Assembly: GCA_905208635.1 (NCBI GenBank)
Contig: CAJLPX010000006.1
Coordinates: 1-64,000, forward strand
Reading direction: 5' to 3'
From: an uncultured Collinsella sp.
Lineage (GTDB): Bacteria; Actinomycetota; Coriobacteriia; Coriobacteriales; Coriobacteriaceae
Length of the DNA stretch: 64,000 bases
A model generated the notes under the pieces. It saw nothing but the letters and a program-made list of their open reading frames with translations. It had not been told where the DNA came from and did not search any database. Position 1 is the first letter of the stretch, and each line of letters begins with the position of its first letter. Positions 8,468-17,814 of this stretch are shown piece after piece. Made by a program: the position numbers and the translations under genes.

Positions 8468-8704
8468 TTTACAGACTTGTAATAGAGTCAAAATATCCCC
8501 ACATACTTCGCCTAACTAAAGAAATTCTCGACCGTTAACCGGAATTAGCGCCATATTGTGCATAAAATGCGCTACTGTATTGCGAAACGTTGGTCCGCAC
8601 TGCATAACCAGCCATAACGGCGGACCGCGTTTGAATGGTTCGATCGGGCTGTCTCGACGTTGCCCGGCCGAATTCACTTTGTCCTATCTCATAAGGAGGA
8701 TGGC
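8468..8704 (+). promoter_or_regulatory. Leader/promoter spacer upstream of oppA
   Basis: The 237 gene-free bases contain a perfect 7-bp inverted repeat ggtccgc (8592-8598) / gcggacc (8620-8626) that could be an operator or an RNA hairpin. No convincing -35/-10 pair stands out. A strong ribosome-binding site, aaggagg, is at 8692-8699. Confidence 0.35.
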
Positions 8705-10381
8705 ATGGCTGATTCTATGTTCCACCAGCCCGTTATGGGTCGTCGCGCCTTTGTTGGCGGCACCCTCGCTGCGAGCTCCATGGCTTTTCTTGCCGCATGC
8801 GGCAAGAAGGGCGGCGACGCTTCCGGTTCTGGGTCCGGTTCGACGCTGAACTTCTACATCAACAACCCGGTCTGCATCGACCCCTACAACGTCCAGGAGG
8901 ATCAGGGCACTCAGGTCGAGTACCAGCTCTTCGACGCTCTGACGGAGTACGATAACGAGAAGGGCGAGATCGTTCCGCTGGCTTGCGAGTCCTTCGAGGC
9001 TAACGACGACGCCACCGAGTTCACCTTCAAGATCAAGAAGGCCAAGTTCCACAACGGTGACGACGTTACTTCCAAGTCCTTCAAGCTCGGTTGGGAGCGC
9101 CTGGTCAACACCAAGTCGGCCATCGCTACCGAGTATGGTCCTTCCGAGGTCTCCTACCACCTTTCCATGGTCGAGGGCTATGATGATCTGCTTGCCGGTA
9201 ACGCTACCGAGCTGTCCGGCGTTACCTGCCCGGATGACGAGACCCTCGTCGTCAAGCTGACTTCCGCCTACGCCGACTTCCCGTTCGTCGCCTCTCACCC
9301 GGCTCTGTCCCCGGTTCCCGAGTGCGCCGAGTCCGATGTCAAGAGCTTCTACCTTGCCCCGGTCGGTAACGGCCCGTTCATGATGGACGGCAAGTGGGAG
9401 GATGGTCAGGAGATCAACCTCAAGAAGTTTGACGATTACTATGGCGACAAGGCAAAGATCGACGCCATCCACTTCCAGGTCATCAAGGACGTGGAGACCG
9501 CTTACAAGGAGTTCCAGGCCGGCAACCTCGATGTCTGCGACGTTCCCGTTGCTCAGATCGACGCCGCCAAGAAGGACCGCGGCGAGTCCAAGGATGGCTA
9601 CACCATGGGTGACGGCGAGCGCATGCTGCTCGGCTCCGAGCCTTCCACGTACTATCTGACGTGCAACACCACGGCCGAGCCGTTCAACAACGCTGACCTG
9701 CGCAGGGGCATCTCCCTGGCTATCAACCGTGAGGCCATCTGCAAGACCATCTACAAGGGCACCCGTACCCCCGCTGACGGCATCGTTCCTCCGGGAATTG
9801 CCGGCTACAAGGAGGGCGCATGGGAGTTCTGCGCCTATGACGTCGACAAGGCTAACGAGTACCTCGACAAGGTCGCTCCCGCTGGCGCTAACGGCGATCG
9901 TGGCATCAATGTGACCCTGTCCTACAACCAGGACGGTGGCCACAAGGAGATCATGGAGTCCATCATCGGCGACCTCGCCAAGGTGGGCGTCACCGCCGTC
10001 TCCGATACTCCCGAGTGGTCTGCCCTGCTCGAGCAGTATCAGAACTTCAACTATCAGTTCGGCCGTCTGGGCTGGATCGCCGATTACCCGATCATGGACA
10101 ACTTCCTGTATCCGCTGTTCCACTCCGACTCCCTGGGTGGCGACAACCGCTCCGGTTACAGCAACCCCGACTTTGACGCCAAGGTTGACGAGGCCCGTGC
10201 CACGGTTGACGACGACGAGCGTATCGCCAAGATGCAGGAGGCCGACGCCATGGTCGCCGCCGACTGCCCGGTCATCCCGGTGATGTTCTACACGCACACC
10301 ATCGCTGGCTCCGACCGCGTCAAGTACCTCTACGTTGATCCGCAGAAGCACGCCGATCTGGGTACCGCTGAGCTCGCCTAA
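8705..10381 (+). CDS. oppA: Oligopeptide ABC transporter, substrate-binding lipoprotein
   Basis: An extracellular, membrane-anchored peptide-binding protein (family 5 solute-binding protein) of 558 residues. The N-terminus reads GRRAFVGG, then a hydrophobic stretch, then the lipobox FLAAC with the acylated Cys near residue 33; the twin Arg suggests export through Tat. A Gly/Ser linker follows, then the SBP_bac_5 fold with INREAICKTIYKGTRTPADG and FQFGRLGWIADYP-like regions. The ATG at 8705 is 7 bases after aaggagg. It is first in an oppABCDF series, and a hairpin at 10480-10507 separates it from oppB, which would give the extra binding-protein message usual in such operons. Substrate specificity is not readable. 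Confidence 0.92.
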   Translation: MADSMFHQPVMGRRAFVGGTLAASSMAFLAACGKKGGDASGSGSGSTLNFYINNPVCIDPYNVQEDQGTQVEYQLFDALTEYDNEKGEIVPLACESFEANDDATEFTFKIKKAKFHNGDDVTSKSFKLGWERLVNTKSAIATEYGPSEVSYHLSMVEGYDDLLAGNATELSGVTCPDDETLVVKLTSAYADFPFVASHPALSPVPECAESDVKSFYLAPVGNGPFMMDGKWEDGQEINLKKFDDYYGDKAKIDAIHFQVIKDVETAYKEFQAGNLDVCDVPVAQIDAAKKDRGESKDGYTMGDGERMLLGSEPSTYYLTCNTTAEPFNNADLRRGISLAINREAICKTIYKGTRTPADGIVPPGIAGYKEGAWEFCAYDVDKANEYLDKVAPAGANGDRGINVTLSYNQDGGHKEIMESIIGDLAKVGVTAVSDTPEWSALLEQYQNFNYQFGRLGWIADYPIMDNFLYPLFHSDSLGGDNRSGYSNPDFDAKVDEARATVDDDERIAKMQEADAMVAADCPVIPVMFYTHTIAGSDRVKYLYVDPQKHADLGTAELA

Positions 10382-10479
10382 GAGTTTTGCAGCTTCCGTG
10401 AGGGTCAAGTATTTACGTAGACCTCATGGGAAACATACAGTTCCCCCTAACCTGGGGTAAACTGGCTGATGGTAATTTT

Positions 10480-10512
10480 GGGATGCCGGTCTGGCGATCG
10501 GCATCCCATTTA
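10480..10512 (+). terminator. Partial terminator/attenuator between oppA and oppB
   Basis: A 9-bp stem gggatgccg/cggcatccc with a 10-base loop is followed only by attta, so it is leaky at best. Confidence 0.45.
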
Positions 10513-10538
10513 GGTTAATCCCTAGATAGGGGAGTGGT

Positions 10539-11576
10539 ATGGGTAAGTACATCGTTAAACGTGTGCTTCAGTTCATCCCGGTGTTTTTGGGCGTCACGCT
10601 GATTCTGTTCGCCCTCCAGAATATCGTGCCGGGAGATCCGATCAAGTTGATCGGTGGAGACAAGGCTCTGTCCCCCGAGGTAGAGCTTCAGCTTCGCGTA
10701 CGCTATCACCTGGTCCAGACGGACGAGGACGGTAACGCGATCCTTGACGAGAACGGCGATCCCGTTCAGACGTCGCTTGTAGACCGTTATCTGTATTACA
10801 TGAACGGTCTGCTTCATGGCGATCTGGGTAATTCGTACCAGCGCAAGCTGCCGGTTACGGAAATCTTTGCCCAGAAGTATCCGTATACGGTCAAACTCGC
10901 CGCGTGCGCCATCGTGCTCGAGGCGATCATGGGTATCGGTGCGGGTATCATTTCGGCGGTAAAGCGTTATTCCTTCTGGGATATTTTGGTAACGCTGACC
11001 ACGTCGATCCTCGTTGCCGTTCCCGCCTTCTGGCTCGGCATGCTGCTGCAGCTGTTCTTCGGCGTCATCCTTAAGGATCTCACCGGCGGCGCATTCTCCA
11101 TGCCGATTTCGGGTGCCGGCGGTTCCAGCTCTCAGTATCAGGATTGGATGCACTATGTGCTTCCGACCATTACGCTGGCTTCGGTTTCGACCGCTTATGC
11201 TGCCCGCATTATGCGTTCACAGCTGCTTGACGTCATGAACCAAGATTACATCCGTACGGCAAAGGCCAAGGGTCTCTCCAATCGCGCGATCATCATCAAG
11301 CATGCGCTTAAGAATGCACTCATCCCCGTCGTTACCTATATTGGTGTCGACTTTGGCGGCATGCTTTCGGGTGCCATCCTGACCGAAACGGTCTTTAACT
11401 GGCCCGGTATCGGCTATGAGGTCTATCGCGCCATTAGCATGCGTGACTGGCCCATCGTTATGGGCGGCGTTACGCTCATCGTCGTCGTCGTCATGGTGAT
11501 CAACCTGCTCGTCGACATTAGCTATGCATTCCTCGACCCGCGCATCCGCCTTGGCGGTCCGTCGGATAAGGCCTAA
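10539..11576 (+). CDS. oppB: Oligopeptide ABC transporter permease OppB
   Basis: A membrane permease of 345 residues with six predicted helices; the first begins right at the N-terminus (KRVLQFIPVFLGVTLILFAL). The family marks are NIVPGDPI near residue 30, GDLGNSYQ after the periplasmic loop, and the cytoplasmic EAA loop RTAKAKGLSNRAIIIKHALKNALIPV that contacts the ATPases. The large external loop has an Asp/Asn-rich DEDGNAILDENGDP insertion. oppC follows after a 14-base gap with an aaggga site. Confidence 0.95.
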   Translation: MGKYIVKRVLQFIPVFLGVTLILFALQNIVPGDPIKLIGGDKALSPEVELQLRVRYHLVQTDEDGNAILDENGDPVQTSLVDRYLYYMNGLLHGDLGNSYQRKLPVTEIFAQKYPYTVKLAACAIVLEAIMGIGAGIISAVKRYSFWDILVTLTTSILVAVPAFWLGMLLQLFFGVILKDLTGGAFSMPISGAGGSSSQYQDWMHYVLPTITLASVSTAYAARIMRSQLLDVMNQDYIRTAKAKGLSNRAIIIKHALKNALIPVVTYIGVDFGGMLSGAILTETVFNWPGIGYEVYRAISMRDWPIVMGGVTLIVVVVMVINLLVDISYAFLDPRIRLGGPSDKA

Positions 11577-11590
11577 GGGAGGTACGTCTC

Positions 11591-12526
11591 ATGCAGGAAA
11601 CTGATTCTCAGTCTCAGGAGCAGGCTACCGCCACCAAGGCCGCATCTGCTCCCGCCAAGTCCCGCACGCTGTGGGGCGACGCTTTTAAGCGTCTTCGCAA
11701 GAACAAGCTCGCCGTTATCGGTGTCTGCTGGATCATCGTCGTCGTTTTGGTTGCCCTGACCGCAGATCTGTGGGCTAAGCCCTGGCTCGGTTCGCCGACG
11801 GCTTCCGACTCGACCACCATGGCCGAGACGTCGCTGCTGGCTCCGTGTGCCGAGCACCCGTTTGGCACCGACGCCCTTGGCCGCGACATTCTCGTTCGTG
11901 TTATCTACGGTGCACGTGTTTCGCTTTCCGTCGGTATTATGGCCACCGCCATCTCCACGGTGATCGGTCTGGTCATGGGCGCCCTTGCCGGTTTCTATGG
12001 CGGCATCTGGGATACGATTATCATGCGCTGCGCGGACATCTTCCTGGCGTTCCCGTACGTGCTGTTCGTCGTCGCCATGATCGCCGTTATCGGCCGTGGC
12101 CTTCAGAACGTCTTTATCGCCATCGGTATTCTCGGCTGGCCTTCGATTGCGCGCGTCTTTAGATCCGCGATCCTCACGGTCAAAGAGAACGACTATGTTG
12201 ACGCCGCCCGCGCGATGGGTGCATCCGATGCCCGTATCGTTATGCGCCATATCTTCCCGAACTCCGTTGCTTCCATCGTGGTCTACGCGACCATGAACAT
12301 CGGCGGCGCTATTCTGACCGAGTCCGCTCTGTCCTTCCTCGGCATGGGCGTTATTCCGCCTACGCCTTCGTGGGGCTCCATGATTCAGGACGGTCAGCAG
12401 TATCTTCTGACTGCTCCCTGGATGATGATCATGCCCGGTCTGGCAATTCTCTCGACGGTGCTCGCCTTCACCCTGCTGGGTGACGGTTTGCGCGACGCCC
12501 TCGACGTCAAGATGAAGGACGCATAA
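11591..12526 (+). CDS. oppC: Oligopeptide ABC transporter permease OppC
   Basis: The second transmembrane subunit, 311 residues. A polar N-terminal tail precedes helix 1 (LAVIGVCWIIVVVLVALTA). The motif HPFGTDALGRDILVRVIYGAR and the EAA loop DAARAMGASDARIVMRHIFPN are typical. The C-terminus LGDGLRDALDVKMKD is the usual OppC/DppC ending. It is translated in tandem with oppB and oppD. Confidence 0.95.
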   Translation: MQETDSQSQEQATATKAASAPAKSRTLWGDAFKRLRKNKLAVIGVCWIIVVVLVALTADLWAKPWLGSPTASDSTTMAETSLLAPCAEHPFGTDALGRDILVRVIYGARVSLSVGIMATAISTVIGLVMGALAGFYGGIWDTIIMRCADIFLAFPYVLFVVAMIAVIGRGLQNVFIAIGILGWPSIARVFRSAILTVKENDYVDAARAMGASDARIVMRHIFPNSVASIVVYATMNIGGAILTESALSFLGMGVIPPTPSWGSMIQDGQQYLLTAPWMMIMPGLAILSTVLAFTLLGDGLRDALDVKMKDA

Positions 12527-12528
12527 GG

Positions 12529-13620
12529 ATGAAGAAGAACAAGAACTATGTGGACCTGAAGGACCAGCCGGTTCCCGAGGGCCAGCATCTGCTCGAGGTC
12601 GATGACCTTAAGATGTATTTCCACACCGAAGATGGCGTTGTTCGCGCTGTCGACGGTGTCTCCTACACGCTCGATCGCGGCGAGACCCTCGGTGTCGTCG
12701 GTGAGTCCGGCTCCGGTAAGTCCGTGACCGCCATGACCATCATGGGTCTTATCTCGATGCCTCCGGGAAAGATTGAGGGCGGCGACGTTCGCTATCGCGG
12801 CCGTTCTATCCTCGAGATGACCGAGGAAGAGATGCAGCACATTCGCGGTAACGACATCGCGATGATCTTCCAGGATCCTATGACCTCCTTGAACCCGGTC
12901 TATAAGATCGGCAAGCAGGTGGGCGAGGGCCTTCGTCTGCACCGCGGCTACTCCAAGCAGGAGGCGCTCAAGCGCGCTACCGAGCTTTTGGACCTCGTGG
13001 GTATCCCCGAGCCCGAGAAGCGCGTCAATGAGTATCCGCACCAGTTCTCCGGCGGTATGCGTCAGCGTGTCATGATCGCTATGGCTCTTGCCTGCGATCC
13101 CGATATCCTGATTGCCGACGAGCCCACGACGGCTCTGGATGTTACCATTCAGGCTCAGATTATCGAGCTCATGCAGGAGATGCAGGAGAAGAACGGCAAC
13201 GCCATTATTATGATTACCCATGACCTGGGCGTCGTCGCCGATATGGCCGATAAGATTATGGTTATGTACGCCGGCCGTCCCGTCGAGTTCGGTACTGCTG
13301 AGGAAATCTTCTACGAGAGCCGCCATCCCTACACCTGGGGTCTTATTCGCTCCATCCCGGAGCAGGCCATCGATGAGAAGAAGCCGCTGACGCCGATTCA
13401 CGGCAACCCGCCTTCGCTCATGAACCTGCCCGAGGGCTGCGTCTTCTCTCCTCGCTGCCCCTATGCGACCGACAAGTGCCGCAAGCAGCGCCCCGAGCGC
13501 GTTGTCACCGAGTCCGGCCACTATTCTGCGTGCCATTATTCCGGTGACCCCGAGTTCCTCAACAACGCCCCTGAGACGTCCCGCACGCGCAAGGATTCCA
13601 AGAAGGGAGGCGAGGCGTAA
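12529..13620 (+). CDS. oppD: Oligopeptide ABC transporter ATP-binding protein OppD
   Basis: An ABC ATPase of 363 residues that powers peptide uptake. Walker A is GESGSGKS (about residue 62), the Q-loop lies in IFQDPMTSLNP, the signature is FSGGMRQRV, Walker B is ILIADEPTTALD and the switch His is in ITHDLGVV. The C-terminal oligopeptide/dipeptide extension has the cysteine-rich GCVFSPRCPYATDKCRKQ typical of OppD, which can carry an Fe-S cluster in relatives. The start follows two bases after oppC and the stop abuts oppF. Confidence 0.96.
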   Translation: MKKNKNYVDLKDQPVPEGQHLLEVDDLKMYFHTEDGVVRAVDGVSYTLDRGETLGVVGESGSGKSVTAMTIMGLISMPPGKIEGGDVRYRGRSILEMTEEEMQHIRGNDIAMIFQDPMTSLNPVYKIGKQVGEGLRLHRGYSKQEALKRATELLDLVGIPEPEKRVNEYPHQFSGGMRQRVMIAMALACDPDILIADEPTTALDVTIQAQIIELMQEMQEKNGNAIIMITHDLGVVADMADKIMVMYAGRPVEFGTAEEIFYESRHPYTWGLIRSIPEQAIDEKKPLTPIHGNPPSLMNLPEGCVFSPRCPYATDKCRKQRPERVVTESGHYSACHYSGDPEFLNNAPETSRTRKDSKKGGEA

Positions 13621-14649
13621 ATGGCAGACAATAACGAGCGCACTCCGCTGCTGAAGGTCGAGCATCTTTCTAAGGAGTTCCCCGCAGAGTCCGGCATGTT
13701 CGCCAAGCGTTTTTCCAAGCGCGTCGTCTCTGCTGTGAATGACATTTCGTTCGAGATTTATCCGGGCGAGACCTTTGGCCTGGTCGGCGAGTCTGGTTGC
13801 GGTAAGTCCACCACGGGCCGCACCATCATGCGCCTGACCAAGCCGACGGCAGGTAAGGTGTTCTTCCAGGGCAAAGACGTTGCCGAGATGAGCAAGCATG
13901 AGATCAAGGACATGCGTCGTGAGATGCAGTTCATCTTCCAGGACCCCTATGCTTCGCTCAATCCTCGTATGACCATCGGCGAGATCGTCTCCGAGCCCAT
14001 GACTATTCATGGCGTGGGCACCAAGGAGGAGCGCATTGAGCGTGTCCGTGAGCTGCTGGACGTCGTCGGCCTCAACCCCGAGCACATCAACCGCTATCCG
14101 CACGAGTTCTCGGGCGGTCAGCGTCAGCGTGTCGGCATCGCCCGCGCGTTCGCTCTGAAGCCCAAGCTGATCATCTGCGACGAGCCCGTTTCCGCTCTGG
14201 ATGTTTCCATTCAGGCCCAGGTTCTGAACCTGCTCAAGGAACTTCAGGACAAGTTCGGTACGGCGTATCTGTTTATCGCCCACGACCTGTCCGTCGTGCA
14301 GCACATCTCCGATCGCGTTGCCGTTATGTATCTGGGTAAGATGGTCGAGGTTTCGGACTGGAAGACACTCTATAGCGAGCCGCACCACCCGTACACGCAG
14401 TCACTGCTGTCTGCCGTGCCGGTGCCCGATCCGGATATTCAGAAGACCCGCAAGCGCATCATCCTCGCTGGCGATCCGCCGTCGCCGCTAGATCCGCCGA
14501 CCGGCTGCCGTTTCCACACGCGCTGTCCGATCGCGCAGGGCATCTGCTCCGAGAAGCTTCCTGAGTTTAAGGAAGTTGCCCCGGGCCACTGCTGCGCGTG
14601 CCACTTCGCCGAGCCGTTCCCGATCAAGGAATCGCACATCGACCTGTAG
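13621..14649 (+). CDS. oppF: Oligopeptide ABC transporter ATP-binding protein OppF
   Basis: The second ATPase, 342 residues: GESGCGKST Walker A, FIFQDPYASLNPR, signature FSGGQRQRV, Walker B LIICDEPVSALDVS, and IAHDLSVV. The C-terminal oligopeptide domain has GCRFHTRCPIAQGICSE. Its start codon directly follows the oppD stop with no spacer base. It is last in the operon; downstream there is no ordinary terminator but a long palindrome at 14666-14790. Confidence 0.96.
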   Translation: MADNNERTPLLKVEHLSKEFPAESGMFAKRFSKRVVSAVNDISFEIYPGETFGLVGESGCGKSTTGRTIMRLTKPTAGKVFFQGKDVAEMSKHEIKDMRREMQFIFQDPYASLNPRMTIGEIVSEPMTIHGVGTKEERIERVRELLDVVGLNPEHINRYPHEFSGGQRQRVGIARAFALKPKLIICDEPVSALDVSIQAQVLNLLKELQDKFGTAYLFIAHDLSVVQHISDRVAVMYLGKMVEVSDWKTLYSEPHHPYTQSLLSAVPVPDPDIQKTRKRIILAGDPPSPLDPPTGCRFHTRCPIAQGICSEKLPEFKEVAPGHCCACHFAEPFPIKESHIDL

Positions 14650-14665
14650 TCGGTTGTTCTCGTCC

Positions 14666-14790
14666 GGGCCCGCCCTGGTGTTGCTTTTCAGAACGTCCTC
14701 GGACATGTCGGAAGCCCCGCTGCGCGCTACGCGCTGTGGGGCTTCCTCCGTCCTGCGGAATGTTCTGAAAAGCAACACCAGGGCGGGCCC
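14666..14790. repeat. 125-bp palindromic element with perfect 29-bp arms
   Basis: The 29 bases 14666-14694 (beginning gggcccgccctgg) are the exact reverse complement of 14762-14790. A second hairpin inside has gaagcccc/ggggcttc arms (about 14711-14745). It starts 17 bases after oppF. There is no T-run, so a Rho-independent terminator is not obvious. Confidence 0.85.
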
Positions 14791-14857
14791 TGCGTTAACG
14801 CGGCAGAGGGGAGTGAGATTCCTTGATCGCTCACTTAATCTAATAGGAAAGTTAGTG

Positions 14858-14911
14858 AGGCCGGAGCTTTGGCTCCGGCCTCCCCATATAAGGGCTCGGC
14901 TTTGCCGAGCC
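14858..14911. repeat. Two small GC-rich hairpins
   Basis: aggccggag/ctccggcct (14858-14881) and ggctcggc/gccgagcc (14893-14911) lie between the two 125-bp palindromes; neither has a T-run. Confidence 0.6.
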
Positions 14912-14972
14912 ACCAAATTTGCATCAGCCCCCAGAACATGTTTGAGAACTGTGCATGAAGCATGTGCCCCTA

Positions 14973-15097
14973 GGGCAGGAATGAGGTCGCTTTCCAACGC
15001 ATTCCGCAGGGGGCGGCATTATTTTGTAGCGCGAAGCGCGGATCAAAATAATGCCGCATGCCCGAGGACGCGTTGGAAAGCGACCTCATTCCTGCCC
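14973..15097. repeat. 125-bp palindromic element with perfect 28-bp arms
   Basis: Bases 14973-15000 (gggcaggaatgagg...) are the exact reverse complement of 15070-15097. Inside, gcggcattattttg (15013-15026) pairs perfectly with 15044-15057. It has the same overall length and nested design as 14666-14790 but an unrelated sequence. Confidence 0.85.
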
Positions 15098-15135
15098 GAA
15101 CAGGTCGGTCTACCTGCGCAATTACAAATTCGTAA

Positions 15136-15183
15136 ACTTTTTTGAAAAAAGTGCTTGCACAGTTCTCGAATCATAGGTTATTA
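15136..15183 (+). promoter_or_regulatory. tRNA-Leu promoter with upstream A/T palindrome
   Basis: -35 TTGCAC (15155-15160), 17-base spacer, -10 TTATTA (15178-15183). Directly upstream is acttttttgaaaaaagt (15136-15152), which recurs before two other tRNA promoters in this window. Confidence 0.75.
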
Positions 15184-15241
15184 TCTTCCTCGTTGAACGC
15201 GCGGGTCCAACAAAACGAACCGCGAATCAACAACATAGCAT

Positions 15242-15331
15242 GTCGGAGTGGCGGAATTGGCAGACGCGCTAGCTTGAGGTGCTAGTGACCGCTTTTTGGT
15301 CATGCGGGTTCAAGTCCCGCCTCCGACACCA
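15242..15331 (+). tRNA. tRNA-Leu (anticodon GAG)
   Basis: A 90-nt class II tRNA with long variable arm. Acceptor gtcggag/ctccgac, anticodon loop ttgaggt giving GAG, T-loop ggttcaagtcc, and encoded CCA. Confidence 0.97.
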
Positions 15332-15342
15332 TCGCATTTGAG

Positions 15343-15365
15343 AAGCCTCTTCGGAGGCTTTTTTG
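15343..15365 (+). terminator. Terminator of tRNA-Leu
   Basis: aagcctc-ttcg-gaggctt followed by a T-run. Confidence 0.9.
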
Positions 15366-15390
15366 TTACCGATAGACGGTGAGGTCCACG

Positions 15391-17736
15391 ATGGAAACGC
15401 TTGAACGCAACGAGTGGGCAGACGTTGCCCAACTAGTCGAGATCACGAGCGATGCTGTCATCATCTGCGAGCTCGACGGAACCATTCTGCATGTGAATAA
15501 TCGCTTACTTGGTTTGATGTGCGAGGAACGCGCCGACGTCATCGGCGGAGATGTTAAAGACGTCCTGTACTCGTCCGCTTTTGAACGTGCGACGGAACAT
15601 CGTCTGCCATTTGAAACTGATGGCTCAGAGAACCAACTGATGCTCAAGCTGAGTGACGGCTCTTTTATTCCCGTCTTGGTTCGTGCGGGCTCCGTAACGC
15701 CTCCACACATCTTTGGGCGCCGCGCACCACGTGTCCTGGTGGCGCTTCACAGTATCGAGGAACAGTATTCTCACGACCGGCAACTCAAGCGTGCGCTTTC
15801 GGAGCTTAGAGTGGCGAACAAGCGCCTCTCTGGCACGCTCTCGGTCATTATGAGTACCGTGGGCTCCGATGAGCTGCCCAGCCTACTTGATACCGTTTTG
15901 AACCAGCTTGTAGGAACGCTCGATGCTTCGGGTGCCGCTATCTATTTTTCTGAGAGCGGTGGTTTTAAACTTCGCGGTGTTTCCAAGGAGCTGTACGACA
16001 GCTACCTGCCTGAGTTTTTGCCGTATGGCGCTGGCATTCCGACGTATGTTCTTCGTGAGTCGCGTGCCTGTCGCTTGTCGATTCAACAGGACCTTGAGGG
16101 TGATAAGGTCGCCTCCGGTATGTTCATGGATCTGGACAATCGTTCTAAGCACCTGTTGCGCATGCAGGATATGCCTCCGTACCGCAGCGAGATCTGTCTT
16201 CCCGTTTTTTACGGTACGCAGATCCTTGGCGTGCTGGAAGTTGGTTGGAAACGCCCTCAGGCACCGCTCGCCTATGACGTTAATGTGCTCGAGGTCATTT
16301 GCGATTACCTGTCTATCCAGCTGGTCGGCATGGCATCGAGCCTTCGCTCCCGTCGCACGGCCGAGCTTGGCCGCTCGCTCAATGTCTTGCGTGACGAGTT
16401 GTTTACCTTTCTAGACGATTCCGCCGCGGCTACCCAGGCGGTATCGTCCGAGATCTGCAATATGCTCAACTGCCATTTTTGCCCTATTGAGTATGACGCC
16501 AGTCTGGATTCCTACGTCATAGATTTTGAAGGCGGCAGTCGCGTTGCTTTGCCGGACGATCCCGAGAAGCTTTTCTTTTCCACGACGGCGCCAGCGGCAC
16601 GTCTGGGGGCTGGCCCTGATGGCTTTGAGGCATCTGTTTTGGGCGGCACGAGCGCCGAGGACCTTAAACACGTCCGTATAACTCGCGTTGACGAATCGAT
16701 GCCTATGGGAGGCTGGCTTAGGGCGCATGGCCTGCCTTGCCAGGGTCTCTACGTCGACGCCGGCATCGAGGCGGGGCGCCCGCGCCCTGAGGGCGATGGC
16801 AAGCACAGTAACGACGCGATCGTTCCTGCTTCTGTTGCGAAGGGCCCGACGACGCGCGCGCTGCTGCTTCGTGATGGTAGCCAAGAGCCGATTGATGACC
16901 TTGAATATGACTACTTGGTGCACTTGGCTCATGACTTTGAACTGATCTATGAAGGCGAATCTCAAAAGCGTGAGGAGCGCCATATCGCTCAGACCCTTCA
17001 GATTGGCATGAGAAATTCACTGGGGGATGTTCCGGGAATCGCCGCCGATTCGGTGTACCTGTCGGCCACGAACTCGGCGTTGGTCGGCGGCGATTTCTAT
17101 ACGCTCATCCGTCTTCCCGACGATTGCGCCGTCATGATTCTGGGCGATGTGTCTGGCAAAGGCATTGAGGCTGCATCGATGTCCGCGCTCGTCAAGACGG
17201 CCCTGACGGCATATGCCTGGGAGGGCGCTGGGCCGGCCCGCATGGCACGCTCCCTTAACAGCATGCTCATGGGCTTTTCAAGGGTCGAGACGTTCGTGAC
17301 GGCCTTTATCGCCAAGGTTGACCTTAAAGCCGGACGTGCAACGTATTGTTCGGCGGGCCATCCTCCGACCATGGTCATCAGGCCAGAGTCGATGCCGCTG
17401 GGTGGCGGCGAGGTTCGTGGGGGAGAGGTTGAGCTGCTTGGATGCCAATCGGGGGTAATCGGTGCCTTTGAGAGCATGGTGTACGAGACAGGCGTGTTTA
17501 CGTTCGCTCCTGGTGACATGCTATTTATGTACACCGACGGAACAATCGAAGCACGTGACCGCTCGGGTGCTTTCTTTGGCGAGCAGCGCCTTCGTGACCT
17601 TCTGCTCTCTGTCTCGGGTGAGGGCGTATCGGGAATCTGCGGCAAGGTCTTGGGCGAGCTCGACCGATTTACCGAATCGGCGCTGGACGATGACATTGCA
17701 TTGGTGTCCCTTGAGTTTTTACGGGGTCGTTCATAG
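15391..17736 (+). CDS. PAS/GAF sensor PP2C-type (SpoIIE/RsbU-like) serine phosphatase
   Basis: A 781-residue soluble signalling protein. A PAS-like domain sits at about 10-105 (EITSDAVIICELDGTILHVNNR), a GAF domain at about 150-315, a divergent sensor-like region at about 330-520, and a PP2C/SpoIIE catalytic domain at about 540-780. The metal-binding Asp residues are visible in ALVGGDFYTL, ILGDVSGKGIEAA, MFMYTDGTIEAR and ALDDDIALV. Such phosphatases dephosphorylate a STAS antagonist and so release a sigma factor or other target. The next gene encodes a STAS-kinase fusion, its likely substrate. The ATG at 15391 has ggtgagg six bases upstream; a GTG at 15379 is the alternative. No transmembrane segment is seen. 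Confidence 0.88.
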   Translation: METLERNEWADVAQLVEITSDAVIICELDGTILHVNNRLLGLMCEERADVIGGDVKDVLYSSAFERATEHRLPFETDGSENQLMLKLSDGSFIPVLVRAGSVTPPHIFGRRAPRVLVALHSIEEQYSHDRQLKRALSELRVANKRLSGTLSVIMSTVGSDELPSLLDTVLNQLVGTLDASGAAIYFSESGGFKLRGVSKELYDSYLPEFLPYGAGIPTYVLRESRACRLSIQQDLEGDKVASGMFMDLDNRSKHLLRMQDMPPYRSEICLPVFYGTQILGVLEVGWKRPQAPLAYDVNVLEVICDYLSIQLVGMASSLRSRRTAELGRSLNVLRDELFTFLDDSAAATQAVSSEICNMLNCHFCPIEYDASLDSYVIDFEGGSRVALPDDPEKLFFSTTAPAARLGAGPDGFEASVLGGTSAEDLKHVRITRVDESMPMGGWLRAHGLPCQGLYVDAGIEAGRPRPEGDGKHSNDAIVPASVAKGPTTRALLLRDGSQEPIDDLEYDYLVHLAHDFELIYEGESQKREERHIAQTLQIGMRNSLGDVPGIAADSVYLSATNSALVGGDFYTLIRLPDDCAVMILGDVSGKGIEAASMSALVKTALTAYAWEGAGPARMARSLNSMLMGFSRVETFVTAFIAKVDLKAGRATYCSAGHPPTMVIRPESMPLGGGEVRGGEVELLGCQSGVIGAFESMVYETGVFTFAPGDMLFMYTDGTIEARDRSGAFFGEQRLRDLLLSVSGEGVSGICGKVLGELDRFTESALDDDIALVSLEFLRGRS

Positions 17737-17814
17737 ACGACGCTGGGTGGGCTGAATCCGTACGGTTGGGGAAACGAATGCATCGAGTGGGCTTTTTTGG
17801 GGAACCATGGTCGT

